From: Paludibacter propionicigenes
Lineage (GTDB): Bacteria; Bacteroidota; Bacteroidia; Bacteroidales; JAIFNL01
Assembly (NCBI GenBank): GCA_020721325.1
Contig: DYNA01000032.1
Location: 1-32,812 of the forward strand
Length of the DNA stretch: 32,812 nt
Direction of reading: 5' to 3'
Shown: piece by piece, positions 16,483-24,689 of the stretch
Layout of the letters: each line of letters opens with the position of its first letter
Position numbering within the stretch: position 1 is the stretch's first letter
Made by a program: the position numbers and the translations under genes
Notes under the pieces: model-generated
What the model was told of the DNA's origin: nothing
Database searches by the model: none
The model's input: the letters and a program-made list of their open reading frames with translations, nothing else

Positions 16483-18108
16483 ATGAAATACATAAAAATT
16501 ACTGTTTTTTTTATTTTCATTTCTCCTTTTGTCTTTGCCCAGCAAATTGGAAAAGTAAGTAAAACCGAGTTGGAAGAATTTCCGAAAGTTAAATTTACTC
16601 TCAACTTGTTTAAACCCGAAGAAAAAGCTACCGGCGACTTTCAACTCTTTGAAGATGAGAAGAGTATGGAATTTACCGTTGAGCGTTCCAATGCTCCGAT
16701 TTTGGACAAAACCAAACATATTTTGATTCTTTTTGAGGACATGACTTCTCATATTAACCAAAGAGATTATTTTAGGTATGTTTTGGAAACAGCCATTCCA
16801 AAATTCGTAAATAAAGGCGATAAAGTGAATATTGCTGTTTTCGATAGAAATAGAGGAGAAAAAACGTCTTTACGATTTTTACTCGATAATTATTCAGATG
16901 ATGTTGATTTATTGGTAAATGCAGTAAAAACTTTCCGAACGATTTACGACGAACACAGCAACAAAAAAAGTTCCGAATTGTACGATGCCATTGACGATGG
17001 ATTGAATAATTTGCATGAAAAATTTCCCAATAAAAATGCTTTTATACTCGAACTTTCTGCCGGTTTTAATTTAAGAGACAACAATGCTGTTACACAAGAA
17101 GGCTTAATTGCTACCTCGCGTGAGTACAGAATACCAATTTATTCGGTGTATTACAACATTTACGACAACAGAACCGACAACGATTATGCTGAAAAGTCTT
17201 TCGGTCTTTTCTTCTTATCCGATAAAAAACGAGACGATAAAGAAAAAGCCGCCGAACAAGTAACCGAATTTATGAAAAATGCTTTAAAAAGGCATTATGG
17301 CTACAATTACACGTTTACTTATACTTCCAACGCTAAACAAGACGGTAAAATTCACAATTTAGTGATTAAAGTAGATGGACAAACCGTTGAAGAAAAACTA
17401 CAAGCACCGTCTTGCGATTTGGTTTGTTTTGTGAAAAATAATTTGGTATTAGTTGTATTGGGATTTGTTGCACTTTTGGGTATTGGAATTGGTCTTTTTG
17501 TTTTTTCAAAAAAGAAAAAAGAACAAGAACAAAGAATGCAAGCCCAAAAAGAAGCCGAACAAACCGAAAAATTAAAGCAAATTGAAATTCAACGCCAAAA
17601 AGATAAAGAAGAGCAATTGAAACGCGAAGAAGCTATGCGTCTTGAAAATGAGCGACTTGAACGCGACCAACGCGAACAGCGTGAACAACAGTTGCGTATT
17701 CAACAACAAATGGAGTCTGACAAATTGGCAGAACAACGCCGCAGACAAATGGAAATGCAACAAATGCAAGAACACGAGCGAAATGCCAAACTTTTGGACG
17801 AAATGAAACGAAATAGAGGCGGTTTGCCTTCGCTCAAAGTGGTTTCGCACGGTTTGAACAAAGATTTTGTAATAAATAAACCCGTTATTTCTTTTGGTAG
17901 AGAAAAAAATCTGAACGAGTATTTTATGCAAGAACCTACGGTTTCGGGCAAACATTTTGAAATTCAATACGTTGCAGGTGAATATTTTTTACAAGATTTG
18001 GGCAGCACCAATGGTACAAAAATCAATGGAACACCTGTAAAAAGGCATAAACTCAAACACAACGACATTATTCAAGCAGGAAAAGCGCAAATGATGTTTA
18101 TTTGGTAA
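16483..18108 (+). CDS. Periplasmic vWA-like, transmembrane, coiled-coil, FHA protein
   Basis: A 541-residue bitopic protein. A signal peptide (1-19, ending VFA) sends the N-terminal half to the periplasm. Residues 77-270 have the von Willebrand A pattern, with strand KHILILFEDMTSH and the helix/strand order that follows, but the metal site is degenerate: D86-x-T88-x-H90 instead of DxSxS, and LSAGFN where a TDG-type loop is expected. One membrane helix (319-341) is followed by KKKK, a strongly charged coiled coil (343-440), and an intact cytoplasmic FHA domain (450-535; GR, SGKH, GSTNGT). A periplasmic sensing domain thus faces a cytosolic phosphothreonine reader. The next gene, PP2C, begins 33 nt later. 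Confidence 0.85.
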   Translation: MKYIKITVFFIFISPFVFAQQIGKVSKTELEEFPKVKFTLNLFKPEEKATGDFQLFEDEKSMEFTVERSNAPILDKTKHILILFEDMTSHINQRDYFRYVLETAIPKFVNKGDKVNIAVFDRNRGEKTSLRFLLDNYSDDVDLLVNAVKTFRTIYDEHSNKKSSELYDAIDDGLNNLHEKFPNKNAFILELSAGFNLRDNNAVTQEGLIATSREYRIPIYSVYYNIYDNRTDNDYAEKSFGLFFLSDKKRDDKEKAAEQVTEFMKNALKRHYGYNYTFTYTSNAKQDGKIHNLVIKVDGQTVEEKLQAPSCDLVCFVKNNLVLVVLGFVALLGIGIGLFVFSKKKKEQEQRMQAQKEAEQTEKLKQIEIQRQKDKEEQLKREEAMRLENERLERDQREQREQQLRIQQQMESDKLAEQRRRQMEMQQMQEHERNAKLLDEMKRNRGGLPSLKVVSHGLNKDFVINKPVISFGREKNLNEYFMQEPTVSGKHFEIQYVAGEYFLQDLGSTNGTKINGTPVKRHKLKHNDIIQAGKAQMMFIW

Positions 18109-18141
18109 TTTTTTAAAATTTTATAATAAAAAAATATAAAA

Positions 18142-20121
18142 ATGGCACAAAATATTTTCAATATACAAAAAGACGTTTGCAGCCTATCCGATGTGGGCAA
18201 TGTGCGACCTAAAAACGAAGACAATCAAGGATATACGAACACCGAAAATGGTCATATTTTTGTGGTTTGCGATGGAATGGGCGGACACGTAGCCGGCGAA
18301 TTGGCGTCAAAAATAGCTGTTGAAACCATTATCGAATATTTTATCACTCGAAATGTTCCAAACATTTATGTGGGCATGAATGAAGCTATTGAATTGGCTA
18401 ACAGTAATATATACCAACGCGCCGTAGAAGACCGCAGCCTCAGAGGTATGGGAACAACGGTGGTTTTGTTGGTTGTAAAAAACGACAAAATTTTTATTGC
18501 TCACGTGGGCGACAGTCGAATTTACATTCATTCCAACGGCGAATTGCACCGAATTACAAAAGACCATTCGTTTGTGCAAACCCTTGTAGATAAGGGAACT
18601 ATAAGCGATGACGATGCCGAACATCACCCGCGAAAAAATGAATTGATGCGAGCCTTAGGAATTGATAAACAGGTAACGGTTGAAGTTTTTGATAGTGCTA
18701 TTTTGGCAAAAAATGGCGACATGTTTTTGATGTGCAGCGACGGTTTGAACGGCATGGTGAACGATTTAACGATGGAATCTGTTTTGAACAAACCCGAAAC
18801 GGTAACTCAAAAAGGCGAAGAATTAATTAACCTTGCCAAAATGGCAGGCGGAAAAGACAACATTACGCTTACGCTGATTGAAATAACCAACAGCCCGCAT
18901 CGAAATTCGCGATTTGTTTCAAAATCGCCCAAAAGAATAACCATTCCAAAAACCAATCCCGATATAAAATTGGTTAATACCCTTTCGGGAAACGATTTTT
19001 CCGAAAAACCGGAAGTTGAAAATAAACAAGTTGATAAATTTTCTAAAAAAAAAGAGCCGGAATTTACAAAAAATAATGAACAAAACGACATGCCACCTAC
19101 CAACGAGAACGAAAAAAATAAGAAAAAACTTTTTACTATCGTTGTAGGAATTTTAGCAGTAGTGGTGCTGGTGGTGGTTTTATTTTTTGCAGGAGTTTTC
19201 GATAAAAAACCTTATGAAGTTTTAATAATTGAACAAAACTCAAAAATGAAGTTAGGTTATTTTGAAACACTTGATGAAGCAAAAGATGCAGCACGATTGG
19301 ATATTGAACAGAGAAAAGTAAAAGCAAAATTTGAAATTTGGCTTTATAAAAATAAATTCGCAAGTCTTGAATTTACAGAAGACCCAGATGCGCCTGTTAT
19401 TCCTTTAAATTCAGAAGAAAACGAATTAAACAAATCGGTAGTTGTTCCTGAGGGTGTTGGTTGGAAAGCTTTGTATGAAGAATACGGCGTTTGCAAATGC
19501 TACATTATTGAATCAAATCCGGCATCAAGTTTTACAAAAGATATTAATTTAAAGGCAAATACAACTTACATTATACCGCTTCATTTTTCAAGTAAAAAAG
19601 AACACAATCCAAAAAAATACATGGATTATTCACTCGAAAAAAAGGGCTATGATAACAACGGAAATTGTTCAAAATACAACAAATGCGTAGCAACAACGGG
19701 CGGTACAAGCAGAATTATTAAACCCAAAGAAGACCCGAAAAAGGAAAACTCGAAAAATGAGGTTGCCCCAACAGAAGAAAATACCAACGAAACTACTGTA
19801 AATGACCCGAATACAGAAAAACCAAAAACAGAAACTACCACCGAACTTACGCCCGAACAAAAAAAGGCTGCCGCATTAAAAGCTTATGAAGATGCAAAAA
19901 TTAAATATGAAGAGGCTCAAAAAGCTACAAAGGACGCACATGCGGAATATGTAAAAGTTACAGAAGAACTTCAAATAGAAAAATTAGGTAAAAAAGACAA
20001 AGAAAAAATAAAACGTCTTGACACGGAAATAACCTTGTCAAGCAATAAATATAAAGATGCCCAAAAAGCTGAAAAAGCAGCAAAAGAAGCAATGATTAAA
20101 GCCAAAGCGGAGTTAGATTAA
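18142..20121 (+). CDS. PP2C Ser/Thr phosphatase with periplasmic tail
   Basis: A 659-residue membrane-anchored phosphatase. The cytoplasmic PP2C domain (10-248) has every core motif: RPKNEDN, D44 in CDGMGGH, GMGTT, HVGDSR with D124, SDGLNG with D200 and GGKDN with D239. A low-complexity linker leads to one membrane helix (329-351), which puts the C-terminus in the periplasm. There, residues 357-412 form a small α/β segment that loosely resembles a SPOR fold. Residues 433-480 resemble a divergent LysM domain (VPEG...LYEEYGV...SNP...YIIP). The tail (570-659) is a Lys/Ala-rich coiled coil. It is the only phosphatase in the island and so the likely off switch for all three kinases. The LysM-like and SPOR-like calls are tentative; PP2C is certain. 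Confidence 0.94.
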   Translation: MAQNIFNIQKDVCSLSDVGNVRPKNEDNQGYTNTENGHIFVVCDGMGGHVAGELASKIAVETIIEYFITRNVPNIYVGMNEAIELANSNIYQRAVEDRSLRGMGTTVVLLVVKNDKIFIAHVGDSRIYIHSNGELHRITKDHSFVQTLVDKGTISDDDAEHHPRKNELMRALGIDKQVTVEVFDSAILAKNGDMFLMCSDGLNGMVNDLTMESVLNKPETVTQKGEELINLAKMAGGKDNITLTLIEITNSPHRNSRFVSKSPKRITIPKTNPDIKLVNTLSGNDFSEKPEVENKQVDKFSKKKEPEFTKNNEQNDMPPTNENEKNKKKLFTIVVGILAVVVLVVVLFFAGVFDKKPYEVLIIEQNSKMKLGYFETLDEAKDAARLDIEQRKVKAKFEIWLYKNKFASLEFTEDPDAPVIPLNSEENELNKSVVVPEGVGWKALYEEYGVCKCYIIESNPASSFTKDINLKANTTYIIPLHFSSKKEHNPKKYMDYSLEKKGYDNNGNCSKYNKCVATTGGTSRIIKPKEDPKKENSKNEVAPTEENTNETTVNDPNTEKPKTETTTELTPEQKKAAALKAYEDAKIKYEEAQKATKDAHAEYVKVTEELQIEKLGKKDKEKIKRLDTEITLSSNKYKDAQKAEKAAKEAMIKAKAELD

Positions 20122-20126
20122 TACCA

Positions 20127-20144
20127 GTAAATTTTTTTATTTAC
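20127..20144 (+). other. Small hairpin between phosphatase and kinase
   Basis: GTAAAT and ATTTAC flank six T, in the 42-nt gap after the PP2C stop. It is too weak and too near the next gene to be an efficient terminator. It could mark an mRNA processing site. Confidence 0.25.
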
Positions 20145-20163
20145 ACAATCAAAAATAAGGAAA

Positions 20164-20973
20164 ATGTATCCGATTATAAAAGAAAATTTAGAAATAAAAC
20201 GCGAACTCGGAAGCGGTGGAACAGCCAAAGTATTTTTGGCTTACGACCGTTGGGCGAAAAAAAATGTTGCCATAAAAGCCTTGTTTAAAACACGTTACGA
20301 AGATAAAATCATTCGTGAAAAATTTAAGCAAGAGGCAAATTTGTATCTGTATTTGGAGCATGAAAACATTGCCAATTTGACCGATTACATTGTAACGCCC
20401 GAAACGGATTACATTGTTATGGAATTTATTGACGGCATCAACTTGGAAGAGTACATTCAAACCAAATCGGGTCCGATAGCCGACGAAAATTTGGTGCGAA
20501 TTTTTTCGCAAGTGCTTCGCGGAGTGGCTTATGCACATCACAACAATGTTACTCATCTCGATATAAAACCCAGCAACATAATGATAACCAGAGATATGCA
20601 CGTAAAAGTGTTGGATTTTGGCATTTCGTCGTCAAAGGACGAAAAAATAGAAAGTGCCAAACGCCGCATGGGTACGCCCATGTACATGAGTCCTGAGCAA
20701 ATTGATATGAAAAACATTGGAAGACAAAGCGATATCTATTCTTTGGGCGTAACTTTACATCACATGGTTACCGGACAGTTGCCTTACAAAGGGGGTTCGA
20801 TAAAAGAAATTTTTTATAAAATAAAAAACGAAAAACTGCCGAGAATCAAAGACTTATACCCTTTTGCAAATCCGAAATTGCAGCCTATTATAGACGCAGC
20901 AACTGAAAAAGATTTGAAAAAACGCTATCAAACTTGCGAAGAGTTTGAATATTATCTTTCTACTATTTTATAA
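20164..20973 (+). CDS. Soluble Ser/Thr protein kinase, non-RD type
   Basis: A 269-residue kinase consisting of the catalytic domain alone; no membrane segment. K38 (VAIK), E57, catalytic D133, N138 and DFG (151-153) are present, along with SPE (176-178), so it should be active. Two features differ from the other kinases of the island: the glycine loop ends in Ala (GSGGTA), and the catalytic motif is HLD instead of HRD, which makes it a non-RD kinase that need not be switched on by activation-loop phosphorylation. GTPMYMSPEQ of the P+1 loop is conserved. It lies between the phosphatase and the FHA-RDD gene (gaps of 42 and 26 nt). It may act as the cytosolic effector kinase or a constitutive writer (inference). 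Confidence 0.94.
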   Translation: MYPIIKENLEIKRELGSGGTAKVFLAYDRWAKKNVAIKALFKTRYEDKIIREKFKQEANLYLYLEHENIANLTDYIVTPETDYIVMEFIDGINLEEYIQTKSGPIADENLVRIFSQVLRGVAYAHHNNVTHLDIKPSNIMITRDMHVKVLDFGISSSKDEKIESAKRRMGTPMYMSPEQIDMKNIGRQSDIYSLGVTLHHMVTGQLPYKGGSIKEIFYKIKNEKLPRIKDLYPFANPKLQPIIDAATEKDLKKRYQTCEEFEYYLSTIL

Positions 20974-20999
20974 TATTTTTTTATAAAGAAAAATAAAAA

Positions 21000-22004
21000 A
21001 TGGAAATAAAAATTATAGGACGCTCGCCCGAATGCGATTTTTTTTATGAAGACCCGTTTATTTCGCGACAGCATTTGCAATTTGTGAAATATTCTGATTT
21101 CGATTATCGCATTATTGACATCGATTCTACCACCGGAACTTACGTAAATGGGCAAAAAATACCTCCCGGAACCGAATATAAATTGGAAAAATCCGATGTT
21201 GTGAAAATTGGGAACACGCTTTTAAAATGGAATGAATTTTTCAAAACGCCTTCCAAAACGGTTTCACAACCAGATATTTACGCTACTAAACCTGATGAAG
21301 AGGTTTTAAATAAAAATTCCGGTAATTTAGAACCTACTTTGCCCAACGAACTTTTTGAAATGGTAAAAGCTTTTGCCGAAGATGGAGTTTATACTGAGAA
21401 AGAGCAAATTGCTTTAAAATCGTATTGCCAAACGCATAACATTGATTATGAGAAATATATAGAGCCTTTGATTAATGAAGCCATTTTTAATGTAAATAAG
21501 AACAAAAAAGAGCAAGAGCTTAAAAATCAAAACGATAGCCAAAACAACAAAACCATTCACAATTATACGGTCGATACCATGGGCGATTTGGTTTTTAAAC
21601 CATTGTATGCCACGTTTGGTCAGCGTTTGGGAGCTTTTCTTATTGATGCCATTATTTTGAGTGTTTTGGAAGTTTTAATCAGTTTTGTTTATGTTAGCCT
21701 AAACGGAATGTATGATTATGAAGATTTACTGATTTTGAATGTGTTATATATAGTAATTTCGTGGTTTTATTTTGCAATTTTGGAAAGCAGCAAAGCCGGA
21801 GCAACTTTTGGAAAACAAGCGGTAGGATTGTTTGTGGTGAATGAAAATAATAATAGAATATCATTTTTTCAAGCTTCCGGTCGATTTTTTGCTCGTATTT
21901 TATCGGTTTTAATTTTATTTATCGGTTATTTGATGCCATTGTGGACAGAAAAAAAACAGGCATTACACGATTTAATTTCGGGTTGCATTGTAGTAAAAAA
22001 ATAA
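21000..22004 (+). CDS. FHA-RDD membrane protein with helical linker module
   Basis: A 334-residue protein with three parts. The FHA domain (1-75) has GR and SRQH, but STTGT replaces the usual STNGT, so a conserved Asn is lost. Residues 117-165 form a helical module with EDGVYTEKEQIALK in the centre, which recurs in the kinase encoded just downstream. The C-terminal half (about 203-334) is an RDD membrane domain: the R209-x-GAFLID block, then helices near 212-235, 243-262 and 297-313, GATFGKQAVGL and the closing QALHDLISG. RDD proteins are proposed transporters or ion exchangers, but roles are poorly known. Coupling FHA to RDD suggests a phosphothreonine-controlled membrane protein. A 29-nt gap separates it from the next kinase. 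Confidence 0.9.
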   Translation: MEIKIIGRSPECDFFYEDPFISRQHLQFVKYSDFDYRIIDIDSTTGTYVNGQKIPPGTEYKLEKSDVVKIGNTLLKWNEFFKTPSKTVSQPDIYATKPDEEVLNKNSGNLEPTLPNELFEMVKAFAEDGVYTEKEQIALKSYCQTHNIDYEKYIEPLINEAIFNVNKNKKEQELKNQNDSQNNKTIHNYTVDTMGDLVFKPLYATFGQRLGAFLIDAIILSVLEVLISFVYVSLNGMYDYEDLLILNVLYIVISWFYFAILESSKAGATFGKQAVGLFVVNENNNRISFFQASGRFFARILSVLILFIGYLMPLWTEKKQALHDLISGCIVVKK

Positions 22005-22033
22005 TTATTTTGCAAAAAATAGATTAAAAAATT

Positions 22034-23596
22034 ATGATAGGAAAAGAAATAAACAATTATAAAGTAGAAAGTCTTTTGGGACAAGGCGGCATGGGAAGCG
22101 TTTACAAAGCCACACACACGGTTTTGAAACGAATAGCAGCCCTAAAATTATTGCATTTTAATTTTTCAGAAAATCCAAAAGTATTGGAACGTTTTAAAAA
22201 TGAAGCTCTTACGCTTGATGACTTAAAGCACGATTCCATTGTACAGTTGCTTGATTATGGAAAATTTGAAAATCGCCCGTTTTTGCTACTCGAATACATC
22301 GAGGGCGTGCCTCTTGATGATTATATAAAAAATATTTCGGGTCCGATACCGGAAGAACGGGCGTTGGAATTGCTTTTGCAAATGCTCGAAGGCATCAATT
22401 ATGCACACAAAAAAACGGTGGTACATCGCGATATTAAGCCTTCCAATTTTATGCTTACGCCCGAAGGCAAAATTAAAATTCTCGACTTTGGAATTGCTAA
22501 AATCTTGTCAGACAACAACATGAACATGACACGCGAAGGACAAAAGTTAGGAACTGTTCCTTACATGAGTCCCGAACAAATTCAGGGCAAATTGATTGAT
22601 ACACGAAGCGACATTTATTCACTCGGAGTTACTCTTTTTCAGATGCTTACGGGAAAAGAACCTTATGAAAATACCTTTACGGAATGGGAACTTTCCAATA
22701 AAATAGTTTTCGAGCCGTTGCCGAAAGCTAATTTAATTTACCCGCATATTTCCGATGGCACTCAGCATTTAATTGATAAGGCTACCGCCAAAAATAAAGA
22801 CGATAGGTTTCAGACATGCGAAGAATTTATATCGGAAGTTCACAATTTGTTACCCAATAAAGAATTGATAAACAATGAATTAGCAAATAAAAAATCCATA
22901 GAAGAATCCACGAAAGAATATTCAAAATTATTTGAAGTTTTTTATGAAGATAAAATAATTTCCGAATCAGAGCGAGAACTTTTAAAAAGAAAACAGGTAG
23001 AATTGAATTTAGACGAATCGGTTGTTTTGGAAATTGAAAAAAATATTTTCGCAAAATTTTCAAAAAATGAAAATTCAAAAAATGAAAATTCTAATCAAAC
23101 GACAGAAAAACCGATTGCATCGGATATTGTAATAACTGAAAACTTTAATTTGAAATCAAAAAATAAAAATAAAAAAATAGGTATTTTAGTAGGTGCAGTA
23201 CTGGTTTCGATTTTAATTTTTTTTGGTATCAAAATGATGTTTTTTTCAGAATCAGAAAAAATTGATTATGAAAATACAAATTTTGAAACTCAATACATTG
23301 GAAAAATGGAATGGGAAGGAACGGAAGTTTCTATTCGATTGAAAATTAATAAAGTAGAGCCGGATTGGACGGTTTATTACGATTTTTTCTTAAAAGCCGA
23401 GCAAAAATTAACAAACAAGCAAGCTCGAATAAATACCCAAACCAATGAAATTACTTTTTTATTAAAAGATGCAGAAGATGCTGAAAAAGAAATAATTAAA
23501 CTGCTAAATACAGCAAAAATAAATAAAAATTCTATCGGAAAAATAGAATTTACTTCAACAAATAATGAATGGAAATTAATGCAATTAATACAGTAA
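22034..23596 (+). CDS. Transmembrane Ser/Thr protein kinase
   Basis: A 520-residue bitopic kinase. The cytoplasmic catalytic domain (9-272) is canonical: LGQGGMG, K38 in ALK, HRDIKPSN with D133, DFG (151-153) and GTVPYMSPEQ. Residues 298-342 hold a helical module (LFEVFYEDKIISESERELL) that matches the one in the FHA-RDD protein. A low-complexity linker with a small NSKNE repeat follows (about 346-352), then a single membrane helix (382-404). The remaining 115 residues would be periplasmic and β-rich, with WEGTEVSIRLKIN and YYDFFLK strands. That domain is unrecognised and may sense a ligand. The lipoprotein gene starts 4 nt after the stop, so the two are probably translationally coupled. Confidence 0.94.
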   Translation: MIGKEINNYKVESLLGQGGMGSVYKATHTVLKRIAALKLLHFNFSENPKVLERFKNEALTLDDLKHDSIVQLLDYGKFENRPFLLLEYIEGVPLDDYIKNISGPIPEERALELLLQMLEGINYAHKKTVVHRDIKPSNFMLTPEGKIKILDFGIAKILSDNNMNMTREGQKLGTVPYMSPEQIQGKLIDTRSDIYSLGVTLFQMLTGKEPYENTFTEWELSNKIVFEPLPKANLIYPHISDGTQHLIDKATAKNKDDRFQTCEEFISEVHNLLPNKELINNELANKKSIEESTKEYSKLFEVFYEDKIISESERELLKRKQVELNLDESVVLEIEKNIFAKFSKNENSKNENSNQTTEKPIASDIVITENFNLKSKNKNKKIGILVGAVLVSILIFFGIKMMFFSESEKIDYENTNFETQYIGKMEWEGTEVSIRLKINKVEPDWTVYYDFFLKAEQKLTNKQARINTQTNEITFLLKDAEDAEKEIIKLLNTAKINKNSIGKIEFTSTNNEWKLMQLIQ

Positions 23597-23600
23597 GATT

Positions 23601-24578
23601 ATGAAAATGAGAATTTTATCTTTTTTAATTATTTTAGTTGGTCTTTATGCTTGTTCGGGCAATTGTGAAGAAGAGGTTGCTCTTTTAAAGAACAAAATAA
23701 CTGAATATGAGCAACAAACAGAGCTTACGACTTTAGCCATGAACGAATACGACCAACAGCTTCAAACGTATAAAACCAAAGACGATTCGCTTAAAATGTT
23801 TCGCGACTCAATTGAGATGTTATCAACAAAAATGCGTTCTTCGGGGCGTGCGAGTGCTTCCGATAACAAAGCCATGAACAATTACGTTAAAGAAATGCAG
23901 CGTATTTTAGGTGAAAATAAGGAACTTACAAAAATTTTGGAAGAAAAAGTCGGTAAAGGAAACATTGGCGATAATCCGGCTTTGGTAGTGAGTGTTTTGG
24001 CACAAAACATTGAAACAAAAGAACGCGAAATTGCTGATTTACAGCGACAAATAACCGAATTGCAAAAAGAAGTAAAAGGTTTGAAAGTGGAAATTGAAAC
24101 AATTACTGATGTAAACATAAAAATGACGGATACTTTGGGAAATCTAAAAAATGAAAATCAAAACTTAACAAAAGAAGTTAAAGTGTTGAAAGTTAATAGA
24201 ATAACGAATAAAATATATAATAAAAAAGGAAACGATATAACAGATAATAAGATAAAACTTTATAACACCATCGGGTCGGTAGAGATTTGTTTTACATTGG
24301 AAAAAAATAAATTTGCCGATGTTGGAAATCACAATATTTATGTTTGTTTAATTAAAGGAGGTTCTGTTTTGACCAATTCCTCGTCAAATCTTTTTACGTC
24401 AGATGCTGGAAAACAAATTGGTTATACCATAAAAACGACAGTAAATTATCAGGGAGAATTGATTAGAACCTGCACGAATTGGCAAATTGGAAATAATAAA
24501 ATCGAAAAAGGCAGTTATGAAGTTCTGATTTACGATGAAAAAGGTCGAAAAATTGGAAATGATTTGTTTTCGATATAA
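23601..24578 (+). CDS. Coiled-coil lipoprotein
   Basis: A 325-residue envelope lipoprotein. The signal peptide ends in a clear lipobox, LYAC, with Cys18; the next residues are SGNCEEE. Two long coiled-coil stretches (about 24-118 and 133-200, the second with regular Leu/Ile heptads) lead to a β-rich C-terminal domain (about 202-325). That domain has a strand pattern like a small β-sandwich and contains two Cys. No enzymatic motif is seen. Tight coupling to the preceding membrane kinase (4 nt) suggests it is that kinase's periplasmic partner or ligand carrier. M3 is an alternative start with the same signal peptide. It is the last gene before the large hairpin. Confidence 0.85.
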   Translation: MKMRILSFLIILVGLYACSGNCEEEVALLKNKITEYEQQTELTTLAMNEYDQQLQTYKTKDDSLKMFRDSIEMLSTKMRSSGRASASDNKAMNNYVKEMQRILGENKELTKILEEKVGKGNIGDNPALVVSVLAQNIETKEREIADLQRQITELQKEVKGLKVEIETITDVNIKMTDTLGNLKNENQNLTKEVKVLKVNRITNKIYNKKGNDITDNKIKLYNTIGSVEICFTLEKNKFADVGNHNIYVCLIKGGSVLTNSSSNLFTSDAGKQIGYTIKTTVNYQGELIRTCTNWQIGNNKIEKGSYEVLIYDEKGRKIGNDLFSI

Positions 24579-24590
24579 AATATTGATAAA

Positions 24591-24643
24591 TCCTAACAAA
24601 ACAAATCTGAAAAATGTATTTTTCAGATTTGTTTTGTTAAGGA
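24591..24643. terminator. Long perfect hairpin, possible terminator or attenuator
   Basis: Arms of 24-25 nt (24591-24614 and 24619-24643) pair perfectly apart from one extra A near the base, with a TGTA loop. It starts 12 nt after the lipoprotein stop and 47 nt before the next kinase gene. The arms contain AACAAATCTGAAAAA and its complement. No T run follows on the plus strand, so termination is plausible but not textbook. It could partly uncouple the last kinase from the rest of the island. Confidence 0.6.
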
Positions 24644-24689
24644 AAATAAATCAAAAGAAACTTTTTATTAATTTACCTAATTTTTTTCA

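Noticed and set aside
16483-20973. A true TerY-P tellurite/stress triad
   Set aside because: The trio of vWA, PP2C and kinase is similar, but the vWA here is periplasmic with a degraded metal site and the classic TerC/TerD/TerZ genes are absent. I keep it only as an analogy.
23061-23091. Short tandem DNA repeat in the membrane kinase
   Set aside because: It encodes a doubled NSKNE in a low-complexity linker before the membrane helix; too small to matter. The same holds for the doubled EKTQI near 25615-25650.
12702-24578. Type VI secretion regulatory cluster (PpkA/PppA/Fha)
   Set aside because: Kinase, phosphatase and FHA genes are present, but none of the T6SS structural genes (sheath, Hcp, VgrG, TssJLM, ClpV) appear.
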